Shown here one piece after another: positions 1 to 5,308 of a stretch of 7,478 bases of DNA. Below the pieces are notes generated by a model. It was given only the letters and a program-made list of their open reading frames with translations, made no database searches and had not been told where the DNA came from. The position numbers were made by a program, and so were the translations under genes. Source of the stretch: Actinomycetes bacterium (lineage in GTDB: Bacteria; Actinomycetota; Thermoleophilia; Solirubrobacterales; Solirubrobacteraceae); assembly GCA_023429855.1 (NCBI GenBank), contig JAEZDB010000413.1, positions 1 through 7,478 on the forward strand, read 5' to 3'. How positions within the stretch are numbered: the stretch's first letter is position 1; each line of letters starts with the position of its first letter.

Positions 1-526
1 CCTTGCCGAGATAGTGATCGATCCGGAAGATGCGGCTCTCGGGAAAGGCGCTGGCGACCGCGTCGTTGATCTCGCAGCTGGTCGCGAGGTCGGTGCCGAG
101 CGGCTTCTGGAGCCCGATGCGCGCGCCCGCACCGGCCAGGCCCGCGAGCTCGAGGCCGCGGATGGTCGGCTCGAACAGGCTCGGCCCGGTCGACAGGAAG
201 ATCGCCAGCCGGTCGGGCGCGCCGACCCTGCGCCCGAGCGCCGTGAAACTGTCGGCGTCGGTCACGTCGAGCGGCTGGTAGTGCAGCCGGTTGAGGAAGT
301 CGGCCATCGAGCCGCGCCGCCCGGCCGGAAGGAACTTCTCGACCGCCTCGCGCGCGAAGTTGCGGAACCCGTGGTCGTCCATCGGCGAGCGCGCGGTGCC
401 GGTGACCTGCAGGCTGGGGTCGAGCAGCCCGTCGGCGTGGAGTGCGCACAGCGAGGGCAGCAGCATGCGCTGGGAAAGGTCGCCGGTGGCCCCGAACAGC
501 AGCAGCGAGTCGGCCTTGGCGGTCAT
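1..526 (-). CDS. zwf: Glucose-6-phosphate 1-dehydrogenase, N-terminal part (runs off left edge)
   Basis: This is the first 175 residues of glucose-6-phosphate dehydrogenase, the cytosolic enzyme that oxidises glucose-6-phosphate to 6-phosphogluconolactone with NAD(P)+ and feeds the Entner-Doudoroff and pentose-phosphate routes. The N-terminal nucleotide-binding fingerprint GATGDL is at residues 12-17. The substrate-site lysine motif reads QKPLG at 140-144, and the family signature RIDHYLGK at 168-175 lies at the window edge, so about two thirds of the usual ~480-residue protein is missing. The ATG at 526 has an AGGGAAGG ribosome binding site at 537-544, 10 bases upstream. No ATG or GTG lies further upstream in this frame before a stop. 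The usual E of the EKPLG motif is Q here; the catalytic-site lysine is kept. In sphingomonads and Caulobacter zwf commonly heads a zwf-pgl-edd-glk cluster, but the downstream genes are outside this window. Identity is very secure. Confidence 0.96.
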   Translation of the reverse strand, partial: MTAKADSLLLFGATGDLSQRMLLPSLCALHADGLLDPSLQVTGTARSPMDDHGFRNFAREAVEKFLPAGRRGSMADFLNRLHYQPLDVTDADSFTALGRRVGAPDRLAIFLSTGPSLFEPTIRGLELAGLAGAGARIGLQKPLGTDLATSCEINDAVASAFPESRIFRIDHYLGK

Positions 527-536
527 TCGGGCAGTG

Positions 537-544
537 CCTTCCCT
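537..544 (-). promoter_or_regulatory. Ribosome binding site of zwf, abutting the operator
   Basis: AGGGAAGG on the minus strand, 10 bases before the zwf ATG, fixes that start. Its outermost base is shared with the LacI-type palindrome at 544-557, so a bound repressor would sit directly beside the translation start region. Confidence 0.7.
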
Positions 545-557
545 GTTAGCGGTAACA
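544..557. promoter_or_regulatory. LacI-family-type operator upstream of zwf
   Basis: The + strand reads TGTTAGCGGTAACA: perfect inverted arms TGTTA and TAACA around a four-base GC centre. This is the typical architecture of LacI-family repressor sites, which have AT-rich arms and a central CG. It lies 17 bases upstream of the zwf start codon and about 20 bases downstream of the candidate -10 element, a position suited to blocking transcription. LacI-family regulators of carbohydrate metabolism are common in alphaproteobacteria. The regulator itself is not in this window, and its identity and ligand are inference. Confidence 0.6.
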
Positions 558-575
558 TGCGCACTTGCTGCACTG

Positions 576-605
576 CGATAACAGACGAGTTAAGTCAAAG
601 GTCAA
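576..605 (-). promoter_or_regulatory. Candidate sigma-70-type promoter of zwf
   Basis: On the minus strand, TTGACC (600-605) matches the -35 consensus in five of six bases. After an 18-base spacer comes TTATCG (576-581), a weak -10. The -35 element includes the TGA stop codon of the upstream transglutaminase-like gene. Transcription would start near 569, placing the LacI-type palindrome at roughly +12 to +25. The -10 is poor, as is common in high-GC alphaproteobacteria, so the call is tentative. Confidence 0.35.
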
Positions 606-1399
606 GCCGTTTTACGGACAGAGACCTCCTTATCCTCGAACTGCGCGTCGCCGAACACCGTCATGAAGCTGACGTCGGCCGCGTCGCGGCCGCCGCCGAT
701 CTTCACCGTGTCGGCCGGATCGGCCATCGCGGTGGCGTCGACGATGTGCCAGGCGCCGCCGCCAGGGACGGTCGGGTCGGCCAGGAACACTTCGGCCACC
801 GCGTGGAAGTCGGGCGGGTCGACCCCGGGCGCGTAGACGCTGCAGTAGCGCGCCGGGATCGCCGAGGCGCGCGCCAGCGTGATCAGCACGTGCGCGTAGT
901 CGCGGCAGATCCCGCGGCGCTCGACGAAGCTGTCGAGCGCGGTGGTCTGGGCAGTGCTGCAGCCCGGCACGTAACTGAAATGCCCGGCGATCCAGTCGCG
1001 TATCGCCAGCACGCGTGCGCCCCCGGCGAGCCCGGCGAACTCGGCCGCGACGAACGGCTGGAAGCGGTCGGCCGGGCAATAGCGCGAATCCAGCAGGTAC
1101 TGCACCGTCTCGCCGGGCAGTTCGTGCGGGTCGAGCGCGGCGAGCGGCGCGAGCTCGGCGAGCAGCCGGGTGACCTCGACCGTCGCCCGATGCTCGATCG
1201 CGTGCCGGCCGCGGCAATGCAGCCAGATCCGCTCGCCGATGTCGTCCTGCGCGGCGACGCGCACGCCGTCGCCGCCGCCGAGCGTGGTTTCGGTCGCGAG
1301 GATGTCCTGCTCTGGGATGGCCGCCGCCTCGAACTGCAGCAGCACGTCGGCCGGGCGCTCGAGCGTGAACGAAAAGCGGGTGGAGATGTCGATCGGCAT
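602..1399 (-). CDS. Transglutaminase-like cysteine protein
   Basis: A 265-residue protein of the transglutaminase-like superfamily, whose papain-like fold uses a Cys-His-Asp triad for peptide hydrolysis or acyl transfer. The core motifs are visible: GICRDYAH with C165, DFHAVAEVF with H199, and WHIVDAT with D221. The N-terminal ~90 residues (from IDISTRFSF) form the beta-rich domain that precedes the core in this bacterial group. No signal peptide or membrane segment is seen, so it is probably cytoplasmic. I chose the ATG at 1399, where family resemblance begins. A TTG at 1429 in the same frame would add ten residues and cannot be ruled out, because neither start has a well-spaced Shine-Dalgarno sequence (GGGGAG lies 18 bases before the ATG). 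It follows yjbQ by about 50 bases on the same strand, so co-transcription is likely. The substrate is unknown for this subgroup. Confidence 0.9.
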   Translation of the reverse strand: MPIDISTRFSFTLERPADVLLQFEAAAIPEQDILATETTLGGGDGVRVAAQDDIGERIWLHCRGRHAIEHRATVEVTRLLAELAPLAALDPHELPGETVQYLLDSRYCPADRFQPFVAAEFAGLAGGARVLAIRDWIAGHFSYVPGCSTAQTTALDSFVERRGICRDYAHVLITLARASAIPARYCSVYAPGVDPPDFHAVAEVFLADPTVPGGGAWHIVDATAMADPADTVKIGGGRDAADVSFMTVFGDAQFEDKEVSVRKTA

Positions 1400-1448
1400 A
1401 TGCAGCAGCGAACGCCGCTCCCCGGTCAATGTTTCACGCGCCCGGCGA

Positions 1449-1865
1449 TTACTCGCCGATCACGTGCACGACGACCGAGCGGCGGTGCGGGTCGCGCCGG
1501 TGTTCGGCGAGGAACACGCCCTGCCAGGTGCCGAGCTGCAGCCGGGCGCCGGACACCGGTACCGTCAGGCTGTTGCCCGTAAGCACCGCCTTGAGATGCG
1601 CCGGCATGTCGTCGGGGCCTTCGTCGTCGTGCTCGTACCCGCTGCTCTCGGGCGCGGTAGCGGCGAGCCAGCGCAGCAGGTCGCGCTGCACCGCCGGCGA
1701 GGCGTTCTCGGTGATCAGCAGCCCGGCGCTGGTATGGCGGCAGAACAGCGTCGCCACGCCGGTGTCGATCCCGGTCCCGCCCAGCCACTCGGCGATCGCG
1801 TCGGTGATCTCGTAGAGGCCGGTGCCGCCGGTGCGGATCGTGAGGGTTTCGAGCGCCTGCTTCAT
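1449..1865 (-). CDS. yjbQ: YjbQ / UPF0047 family protein (secondary thiamine-phosphate synthase-like)
   Basis: A 138-residue protein of the YjbQ (UPF0047) family, matching the family's usual ~135-140 residues and full length. Diagnostic stretches are CRHTSAGLLITENA (42-55), the acidic EHDDEGPDDMPAHLKAVL region (78-95) and the C-terminal LGTWQGVFLAEHR (111-123) ending in a V-V-V-H-V-I-G-E strand. The conserved histidines H44, H79, H90 and H122 probably form the buried polar pocket. Some members have weak thiamine-phosphate synthase activity, the basis of the database name; the true physiological role is unsettled. It starts with ATG at 1865, with AGG five bases upstream inside a palindromic spacer shared with the divergent AlkB-like gene. 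It is probably the first gene of a leftward unit with the transglutaminase-like gene. Confidence 0.93.
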   Translation of the reverse strand: MKQALETLTIRTGGTGLYEITDAIAEWLGGTGIDTGVATLFCRHTSAGLLITENASPAVQRDLLRWLAATAPESSGYEHDDEGPDDMPAHLKAVLTGNSLTVPVSGARLQLGTWQGVFLAEHRRDPHRRSVVVHVIGE

Positions 1866-1885
1866 CGCTACCTATATAGGCTCGC
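1866..1885. promoter_or_regulatory. 20-bp divergent spacer with central palindrome CCTATATAGG
   Basis: Only 20 bases separate the start codons of yjbQ and the AlkB-like gene. The middle ten (1871-1880) form the perfect palindrome CCTATATAGG, with exactly five bases on each side before each ATG. Read in either direction it offers AGG five bases before the start codon (a short Shine-Dalgarno) and TATATA/TATAGG as a possible -10. If it acts as -10, transcripts would begin at or next to the ATG and be nearly leaderless. I saw no convincing -35 on either side, so the promoter role is inference. Confidence 0.4.
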
Positions 1886-2452
1886 ATGACGCTCCAGGGC
1901 GAATTGTTTACCGCGGCTCCGCCGCTGGTGCCGGGCCTGCGGCTGGTCGCCGAAGCGGTGACCCCGGAGGCCGAAGCCGAGCTCGCCGCCCGGGTTGACG
2001 CGACGCCGCTCGCACCGTTCGAGTTCGGCCCCTGGCGCGGGAAGCGCCTGACCACGCACTACGGTTCGGCCTACGACTTCACCCGCGGCCGGGTCCGCGA
2101 GGCGCCGCCGCTGCCCGACTGGCTGCTGGCTCTGCGCGACGGCCTCGCGCCGCAAGTCGATCTGGACCCGGCCGCGCTCGCGGCCGCGCTGTTGATCCGT
2201 TACGACCCGGGTGCGGGCATCGGCTGGCACCGCGACCGCCCGCAATACGGCGAGGTGCTCGGCCTGTCGCTCGGCGCACCCTGCGTGATGCGCCTGCGGC
2301 GCCGCACGGCGGGGGGCTTCGAACGGCGCAAGCTCGAGCTGCCGCCGCGCTCGCTCTATCGCCTCTCGGGCGAAGTGCGCTGGGAGTGGGAGCATTCGAT
2401 CGCGCCGATCGACGCGACCCGGCGCTCGATCACCTTCCGCACGCTGCGCTGA
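1886..2452 (+). CDS. AlkB-like Fe(II)/2-oxoglutarate-dependent dioxygenase
   Basis: A 188-residue AlkB-family oxygenase. The family uses Fe(II), O2 and 2-oxoglutarate to remove alkyl lesions from nucleic-acid bases by oxidative dealkylation. The double-stranded beta-helix core is recognisable: the iron-binding HxD is GWHRDRP (H115, D117), the distal histidine is in WEHSI (H170), and the 2-oxoglutarate-binding arginines sit in the R-x5-R signature RRSITFR (R179, R185), as in AlkB. Upstream, the segment RLTTHYGSAYDF (54-65) matches the substrate-side lid of the family. The length is close to single-domain AlkB proteins, with no signal peptide. It diverges from yjbQ across a 20-bp spacer, with AGG five bases before the ATG as the only SD-like element. 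No Ada-type gene lies nearby, so the link to an alkylation response is inferred from the family alone; a tRNA or protein substrate is also possible. Confidence 0.92.
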   Translation: MTLQGELFTAAPPLVPGLRLVAEAVTPEAEAELAARVDATPLAPFEFGPWRGKRLTTHYGSAYDFTRGRVREAPPLPDWLLALRDGLAPQVDLDPAALAAALLIRYDPGAGIGWHRDRPQYGEVLGLSLGAPCVMRLRRRTAGGFERRKLELPPRSLYRLSGEVRWEWEHSIAPIDATRRSITFRTLR

Positions 2453-2484
2453 GCCGGCCGCGCGGCGCGACCTCGTGAGCGGCT

Positions 2485-2506
2485 GCGGCGGAACCGAATC
2501 CGCTGC
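2485..2506 (+). terminator. Hairpin after the AlkB-like gene (possible terminator)
   Basis: GCGGCGGA (2485-2492) and TCCGCTGC (2499-2506) form an eight-pair stem with one G-U pair and a six-base loop, 32 bases after the AlkB-like stop codon. No T-run follows directly; a pyrimidine tract appears only around 2530-2541. It could be a weak or Rho-assisted terminator, or a transcript-stabilising structure. Confidence 0.3.
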
Positions 2507-2541
2507 CGATCGCTGCTACAGGCAATTCGCCTTTCTTTTCC

Positions 2542-2546
2542 AAGGA
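2542..2546 (+). promoter_or_regulatory. Ribosome binding site deciding the start at 2553
   Basis: AAGGA six bases before the ATG at 2553 is an ideal Shine-Dalgarno sequence. It rules against the longer reading frame opening at GTG 2475, whose extra 26 residues show no family resemblance and cross the hairpin at 2485-2506. Confidence 0.8.
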
Positions 2547-2552
2547 TTTCCC

Positions 2553-3446
2553 ATGGCCACCCGTCCGCTCGCCTGCGAGCCCCGCTCGCAGTTCCTCAAT
2601 GACGCCTTCCAGCGACGCCTCGCGCACTGGAACCGCGACCGCCTCGCCCCGCAGTTTCCGACCGACGACTGGCAGCAGCGCATCGCCGCCGACGCCGCGA
2701 TGCTGCGTCTCGAAGGCGGCTTCATCGAGGAGCTGCGCGACGAGGTCGCCGCCGAGGCCGCCGGGGCCCCGACCGACGTCGAAGGCTTCATCGCCTGGTT
2801 CGAGGCGCTCAAGGAACACGGTCCCGGCCAGGGCGATCCGCTGTTCCCGTGGCTCGCCGAGGAAGCGTCGAAGGACGAGCTGCGCTGGTTCCTCGAGCAG
2901 GAAGCGGCCGGCGAGGCGGGGTTCGACGACCTCGTCGCGCTGACGCAGGTCAAGCTGCCGACGCGCCCCAAGCTCGAGCTCGCCCGCAATTACTGGGACG
3001 AAATGGGCCGCGGCCAGGAAGCCGGCATGCACGGCCCGATGCTCGACAGCCTGGTCGAGACGCTCGCGCTCGATCCGGTCATCGAGGACACGGTGTGGGA
3101 AAGCCTGGCGCTGGCCAACGCGATGACCGCGATGGCCACGACCCGGCGCTACGCCTGGCACAGCGTCGGCGCCCTCGGGGCGATCGAGCTGACCGCGCCC
3201 GGCCGTTCGGCCTGCACCGCGGCCGGTCTCAAGCGCGTCGGCCTCAGCGGCAAGGAGCGGCGCTACTTCACGCTCCACGCGGTGCTCGACGTGAAGCACT
3301 CGGAGGACTGGAACCGCGAGGCGATCCGCCCCGCCGTCGCCGAAGATCCGCGCCGCGCGACCGCGATGGCCGAGGGCGCCCTGATGCGCCTGAGGTGCGG
3401 CGAGCGCTGCTTCGAGCGCTACCGGGCGCATTTCGGACTGGCCTAA
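2553..3446 (+). CDS. Iron-containing redox enzyme family protein (haem-oxygenase-like diiron oxidase fold)
   Basis: A 297-residue, mostly helical protein that I place in the iron-containing redox enzyme (TENA/PqqC/haem-oxygenase-like) family. Members with a complete ligand set, such as UndA and the central domain of SznF, bind two irons and use O2 to oxidise amino- or fatty-acid-type substrates. Candidate ligands appear in the expected order: an acidic residue in ELRWFLEQE (E115 or E117), E150 and H160 in the YWDEMGRGQEAGMHGPM stretch, E212 in GALGAIEL, then H242, D246 and H249 in LHAVLDVKH. The H-x3-D-x2-H triad, the ten-residue E-to-H spacing and the thirty-residue E212-to-H242 spacing agree with my memory of SznF-type sites. 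No signal peptide or membrane segment is seen. The first ~100 residues (N-terminal to ELRWFLEQE) are helical and unassigned. The reaction is unknown, and no biosynthetic cluster is visible around it. Confidence 0.78.
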   Translation: MATRPLACEPRSQFLNDAFQRRLAHWNRDRLAPQFPTDDWQQRIAADAAMLRLEGGFIEELRDEVAAEAAGAPTDVEGFIAWFEALKEHGPGQGDPLFPWLAEEASKDELRWFLEQEAAGEAGFDDLVALTQVKLPTRPKLELARNYWDEMGRGQEAGMHGPMLDSLVETLALDPVIEDTVWESLALANAMTAMATTRRYAWHSVGALGAIELTAPGRSACTAAGLKRVGLSGKERRYFTLHAVLDVKHSEDWNREAIRPAVAEDPRRATAMAEGALMRLRCGERCFERYRAHFGLA

Positions 3447-3497
3447 TCGGCCCGCGCGAGGCAGAACCCGGCAGGTCGGGGACGCTTGGGGGGCGAC

Positions 3498-5054
3498 GTG
3501 AAATCAGTCAGGGGCGCACTGGCGTTGACCCTCGCCTGCGTCGCGTGGCCGCTCTGTTCGGCCGAGAGCGAAGCCGAAGTGCCCGACCTCGCTAGCATGA
3601 GCGACCAGCAGATAGCGCGGCGCCTTGCCGAGCCTGAGCCCGGAGATGAGCGAAAACCCTGCGCGATCGCCTTGCCTCTGACAAAGGAGTTGAAGCGCCG
3701 CCACCCCGTCAACGAAGCACTCGAGAACCCGCTCCTGTTCGCCCGGGTCCAGTGTGCCGTCGAGCAGGAGCGCTACGCCGATGGCTTGCGCGATCTGAAG
3801 GCTCTCGAACGCCGGGCCGGCACGACCGGTCCCACCGACCGGATCGGGTTGTTCCTCGCTGCGCAGCTCGAGGACGGCAGCGAGACCTTGGCCCGCTTGC
3901 GTGGTCTTGCTGCCTCGGGCGCGTTGGCCGAAATGTCGCGCCAGACCCTTGGCTGGGCATCGGACGTGGTCCGGCGTGACGAGCTAGTCCACGAGTACGA
4001 GGCTTTTGCCTACGACGTGGCCACCTCGGACTTGCAGTCGCAGCTCGATGCTGACGTTCAGCCCGTGCTCGCCTACGCAGCTCTGGCGCACGCGGCGCGC
4101 TTGCCTGACCCTGGCCAAGTCGACGACCTGCTCGGGCAAGTGCGGTCGCCGTACGGATTCATCGACCTCCTCGCGTTGCGCGATTACGAGCCGATCTGGC
4201 CACAGGTGGAGCGGCATGCGGGGGACAACCTCGCCCGGCTCAGCGACGCCTACGTCGCATGGACGGCAGAACGCCTGGCCGACGACCCTGAGGACCGGGA
4301 CTGGCTGTCGGAATATGCCAACGCGCTGCTCTATGCCGGCCGCTTTCAGGAACTCGTCGAGGTCGCGGAAAGCTGGCTCGGCGACCGCCGGTTCGCAGGC
4401 GAGATCGAGGAGGGCGACGGCTGGGCGCTCAACGTACAGGCCTACGCCTACGACGCCCTCGGGCGGCCGGGCGAGGCGGACCGCGTGTTCGACCGGCTGG
4501 CCCAGCTCTCGCCCGACGCGCATCCGTGGGTCGTCAATTTCCTCATCAATCGCCAAGCCCGCCTGACCCGGCAGGGCCGCTGGCAGGAGGCGATCGCCGC
4601 GAGCGAGATCGCGCGACCGGCCACCGACGTGTACGGCACCCCCTACGCGCGGATGCTCGTCGCGAGCTACCGCGCCTGTGCCCTGCACAAGGCTGGCCGT
4701 CTTGCAGAAAGTGCGGCCGAGTTCGTGTTCGTCGGCGAGCATTTTGTCGACGCGCCGACAGCCGGAGGGCAGGCCCTACTCTGCGCGGATCGCGGCGATG
4801 AGGCGGCAAGGCGGCTCGCGAGCGTGCTCGCCGACGAGACGAAGCGCAACACCGTGCTTGAGGATCTGCAGGACGAGCGCTTCAGCTTCTACCGGACGGC
4901 CGGCGACGTCATGCCCTCGCTTCGCGATCTGATCCTGGCGCGCCCCGAGTTACGTGAGAAGGCGCTCGCGCACGCCCGGCTGCTGCCCGATCGCTTCGTA
5001 CCGATCAGCCACATTCGCCGGGAGCAGCTGGCAGAGCCTGCGGAGACCGACTAA
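3498..5054 (+). CDS. Secreted TPR-type helical repeat protein, function unknown
   Basis: A protein of about 518 residues starting at GTG 3498, with a G-rich SD-like run (3488-3493) just upstream. An in-frame TTG at 3486 would place four extra residues before the signal peptide and is less likely. The N-terminus is a Sec signal peptide: K2 and R5, a hydrophobic core ALALTLACVAWPL, and a plausible signal peptidase I site after CSA (residue 22). No good lipobox is present. The mature protein is helical, with TPR-like pairs best seen at about 268-298, 308-340 (ALNVQAYAYDALGRPGEADRVF) and 346-373 (RQGRWQEAIAASE), and weaker ones N-terminally and at 386-413. It is probably a periplasmic scaffold or adaptor. 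Codon use looks less GC3-extreme than its neighbours, with more TTG, CTT and GCT. It begins 51 bases after the diiron-type gene on the same strand, so co-transcription is possible. I do not recognise a named family. Confidence 0.8.
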   Translation: MKSVRGALALTLACVAWPLCSAESEAEVPDLASMSDQQIARRLAEPEPGDERKPCAIALPLTKELKRRHPVNEALENPLLFARVQCAVEQERYADGLRDLKALERRAGTTGPTDRIGLFLAAQLEDGSETLARLRGLAASGALAEMSRQTLGWASDVVRRDELVHEYEAFAYDVATSDLQSQLDADVQPVLAYAALAHAARLPDPGQVDDLLGQVRSPYGFIDLLALRDYEPIWPQVERHAGDNLARLSDAYVAWTAERLADDPEDRDWLSEYANALLYAGRFQELVEVAESWLGDRRFAGEIEEGDGWALNVQAYAYDALGRPGEADRVFDRLAQLSPDAHPWVVNFLINRQARLTRQGRWQEAIAASEIARPATDVYGTPYARMLVASYRACALHKAGRLAESAAEFVFVGEHFVDAPTAGGQALLCADRGDEAARRLASVLADETKRNTVLEDLQDERFSFYRTAGDVMPSLRDLILARPELREKALAHARLLPDRFVPISHIRREQLAEPAETD

Positions 5055-5083
5055 CGGCCCGTTCGCGCCTTGCTTGCGCGCGG

Positions 5084-5151
5084 CTCGGGTGTCGCTGACC
5101 CGGGTCGGGCCGGTCGAACCGGCGATTCCCTTTCTGCCGTGTCGTCACGGC
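5084..5151 (+). terminator. Three short hairpins after the TPR gene (possible terminator region)
   Basis: Three stems follow in close succession: 5084-5090 with 5098-5104 (seven pairs, one G-U, seven-base loop); GCCGGT 5109-5114 with ACCGGC 5118-5123 (three-base loop), followed by the T-rich GATTCCCTTTCT; and GCCGTG 5136-5141 with CACGGC 5146-5151 (four-base loop). The middle stem with its T-rich tail is the best candidate intrinsic terminator of the TPR gene. Each stem is short, so termination is not certain. Confidence 0.4.
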
Positions 5152-5202
5152 CCCGCCCGCGGTCTCCTGATCGATTCCTGCCTCAGAACGCCGGTGCGCC
5201 CG

Positions 5203-5241
5203 CTGTAACGCCCGCGTAACGGCGCTATTACGGTAATTAAC
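5203..5241 (+). promoter_or_regulatory. Phased TAAC-like repeats, candidate OmpR/PhoB-family binding region
   Basis: Four TAAC-like cores lie on one strand at helical-turn spacing: TAAC 5206-5209, TAAC 5217-5220, TTAC 5228-5231 and TAAC 5238-5241 (steps of 11, 11 and 10 bases). The first two are seven-base direct repeats, CTGTAAC and GCGTAAC, separated by four bases, which is the layout of a Pho box (CTGTCAT-N4-CTGTCAT). The region is AT-richer than its surroundings and ends 67 bases before the TonB receptor start, a suitable place for an activator of that gene. The last repeat (TTAACT, 5237-5242) could double as a -35 element; no clear -10 was found. The identity of the regulator is inference. 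Confidence 0.45.
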
Positions 5242-5270
5242 TGACGTTCCGCGACGGGCCTGCCTACCGC

Positions 5271-5296
5271 CGTCGTCCGAAGGGGTTTCGGACACG
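5271..5296 (+). other. Leader hairpin next to the ribosome binding site of the TonB receptor
   Basis: GTCCGAA (5275-5281) pairs perfectly with TTCGGAC (5287-5293) around the loop GGGGT. Past a bulged C at 5274 the stem extends by three more pairs (5271-5273 with 5294-5296). Its 3' side touches the purine-rich Shine-Dalgarno stretch GAAGGTAAGGGG (5296-5307) before the ATG at 5309. It could affect ribosome access or mRNA stability. It does not resemble a known riboswitch core that I can recognise. Confidence 0.5.
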
Positions 5297-5308
5297 AAGG
5301 TAAGGGGC

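Noticed and set aside
525..560. An 11-codon ORF (MLPLTGKALPE) on the minus strand ending in ATGA overlap with the zwf start, possibly a leader peptide.
   Set aside because: Its ATG lies inside the LacI-type palindrome, it has no good ribosome binding site, and it contains no run of regulatory codons. The overlap is most likely accidental.
14..1582. A 522-codon open frame on the plus strand across zwf, the transglutaminase-like gene and part of yjbQ.
   Set aside because: It spans three genes supported by strong motifs on the other strand, and its arginine/glycine/alanine-rich product resembles no family.
2475..2552. An N-terminal extension of the diiron-type protein starting at GTG 2475.
   Set aside because: The ATG at 2553 has an ideal AAGGA six bases upstream, and the extension has no family-like sequence and runs through a hairpin.
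3498..3600. A lipoprotein signal for the TPR protein, because of cysteines at residues 14 and 20.
   Set aside because: Neither TLAC nor WPLC fits the lipobox well; cleavage after CSA by signal peptidase I explains the sequence better.
5055..5308. A cobalamin or other known riboswitch before the TonB receptor.
   Set aside because: I could not find a B12-box-like conserved core or the multi-helix layout; only short isolated hairpins are present.
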